From Candidatus Omnitrophota bacterium (GTDB lineage: Bacteria > Omnitrophota > Gorgyraeia > 2-02-FULL-51-18): a DNA stretch of 15,775 nt. The notes under the pieces are model-generated. The model had not been told where the DNA came from, made no database searches, and saw only the letters and a list, made by a program, of their open reading frames with translations. The first letter of the stretch is position 1, and every line of letters starts with the position of its first letter. Shown one piece after another: positions 14,708-15,775 of this stretch. The position numbers and the translations under genes are program-made. The DNA is taken from the NCBI GenBank assembly GCA_023247935.1, contig JAHFFM010000023.1, forward strand, positions 1 through 15,775, read 5' to 3'.

Positions 14708-15775
14708 TCAAGCCAGATTGGACACGCAAACACGGTTTCTTCCGGATCTTTTGGCTTGATATAAAGCCGAATCAGCAGCCTCAACCAAAGCGTTGACGTT
14801 GTTTGCGGTCGGTGACAAAGTCGCGGCTCCCACGCTGACATTGACGCGCAATTTCTCTTCGTAGGCGATAAACTCTTTATCCTGAATCGCTCGCCGGATA
14901 CGTTCCGCAACCAAAAAAGCCGTGCCTTCATCCGTTTCAATCAAAACCACGCCAAACTCTTCCCCGCCGTAACGGCCCGCAAAATCCACTTCGCGGATAT
15001 TTTTCTTGATAGCTTGAGCCACTTGTTTAAGAACAACATCCCCAACCAAATGCCCGTATTGGTCATTGAAGTGCTTGAAAAAATCGATGTCAACCATCAA
15101 AAAAGATAATTTGAGCCCAAATCGTTTGGAGCGCTCCATTTCCTCCCCTAAACGGCCGAGCAAATGATGCCTTGCGTAAACACCGGTTAGGCCGTCCGTA
15201 ATCGCTAGGTTTTGGACGCTCTCATAGAGCTTCACTCTTTGCAGTTCAGAAATAAAGCGTTCAATCAAAACAGAAAATAAAGGGTCCTGCTCAGCTTCGA
15301 CGCCGATCAAAATAAGCACCGCGAAAATCTTATCTTGAATCATAGCGGGGTAAGCCGCGACGGATGGACGGCTTTCCTCCTCATCCAAAATCAAAGGCGT
15401 TTTTTGTGAAAACACCGTGTCATGCACGCTTTGATCGAATGGAAACAATTCTCCCTTGCCTCTTTTTCTTTCTTTCAAATAAAGAGTTCTGTCAAAAATT
15501 CCCCTAAAAAGATTTCCTTTGATCGAATAAATTTCGCCGGGACTATGAGAATTCGGCTCCTTTCCATCAAAAAGCGTCAGCTTCACTTCATTGAACCGGT
15601 AATAACAGGAGAGCGCTTCCGCAAAAATCAAGAAAGCCTCATAAGGGTCCAGACTTTTGGACATTTCACGGATTTGCTCATAAAAAGCCACGATTTCATC
15701 CGCTTTCTGGCCCAAAAAATTGGTGGAAACAATTTGCTCCTCCAAAGATTTTTTAACCGTTTTCAGCTGGATGGA
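14708..15775 (-). CDS. GGDEF-domain diguanylate cyclase, N-terminus beyond right edge
   Basis: The frame is open to the right window edge (residues SIQLKTVKKS precede the TTG at 15745), so the true start lies outside and the gene is 5'-truncated here. Counting from 15745, residues about 25-165 form a divergent GAF-like sensor region (AFLIFAEALSCYYRFNEVKL, FAVLILIGVEAE) followed by a helix. Residues about 178-340 are a complete GGDEF domain: ITDGLTGVYARHHLL (182-196), VDIDFFKHFNDQYGH (218-232), the active-site GGEEF (260-264), and NVSVGAATL near the end. An inhibitory site R-x-x-D (251-254) sits five residues before GGEEF, so product feedback is expected. It should make cyclic di-GMP from two GTP. 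It ends 60 bp before the HEPN gene. Whether it shares a transcript with the envelope genes cannot be decided. Confidence 0.93.
   Translation of the reverse strand, partial: SIQLKTVKKSLEEQIVSTNFLGQKADEIVAFYEQIREMSKSLDPYEAFLIFAEALSCYYRFNEVKLTLFDGKEPNSHSPGEIYSIKGNLFRGIFDRTLYLKERKRGKGELFPFDQSVHDTVFSQKTPLILDEEESRPSVAAYPAMIQDKIFAVLILIGVEAEQDPLFSVLIERFISELQRVKLYESVQNLAITDGLTGVYARHHLLGRLGEEMERSKRFGLKLSFLMVDIDFFKHFNDQYGHLVGDVVLKQVAQAIKKNIREVDFAGRYGGEEFGVVLIETDEGTAFLVAERIRRAIQDKEFIAYEEKLRVNVSVGAATLSPTANNVNALVEAADSALYQAKRSGRNRVCVSNLA

Noticed and set aside
15743..15745. TTG at 15745 as the start of the diguanylate cyclase
   Set aside because: The frame stays open for ten more codons to the window edge and a sensor region is expected further upstream, so the gene is treated as truncated.

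Overview
All ten complete or near-complete genes and the two edge-truncated genes in this window lie on the minus strand. Transcription therefore runs from the right edge (15775) to the left edge (1). LptD, a lipopolysaccharide-export outer-membrane protein, and Sec-type signal peptides show a diderm bacterium. The enzymes are typical bacterial sugar-nucleotide enzymes. The very large exported protein at the left is of a kind I associate with MAGs of Candidatus Omnitrophota and similar lineages. That taxonomic guess is inference only, because there is no rRNA or other marker gene here.

Right part (13905-15775): a GGDEF diguanylate cyclase whose N-terminus is cut off by the right edge, then an HI0074-type HEPN protein and an MNT nucleotidyltransferase overlapping by 4 bp (a toxin-antitoxin-like pair). 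The MNT gene in turn overlaps a ROK-family sugar kinase by 4 bp.

Central part (4956-13908): a compact envelope and sugar-nucleotide operon in the order ROK glucokinase, lptD, ugd, rmlB, rmlD, rmd-like reductase, uxs, and an ALG5-like GT2 glycosyltransferase. Gaps are 30 bp or less, and several junctions overlap. A plausible flow is glucose to Glc-6-P (ROK), UDP-Glc to UDP-GlcA (Ugd) to UDP-xylose (Uxs), and dTDP-Glc to dTDP-4-keto-6-deoxyglucose (RmlB), which is then reduced by RmlD and/or the Rmd-like enzyme. The GT2 enzyme probably loads a hexose onto a polyprenyl phosphate, and LptD inserts the finished lipopolysaccharide. RmlA, RmlC and Gmd are not in the window. A perfect 34-bp palindrome straddles the ugd stop codon and sits just upstream of rmlB.

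Left part (1-4955): a 280-bp intergenic stretch dominated by a long inverted repeat (about 70-bp arms, 48-bp spacer). It is followed by one uninterrupted reading frame of at least 1,558 codons that runs off the left edge. It starts with a signal peptide, then a Tiki/TraB/ChaN-like region, a long unassigned helical middle, a degenerate Nudix domain, a HAD phosphatase domain with its core motifs, and the start of a further unassigned domain. This exported multi-enzyme polypeptide and the hairpin in front of it are the least ordinary things in the window. No stretch over 300 bases lacks a gene, and I see no tRNA, rRNA, CRISPR array or transposase.
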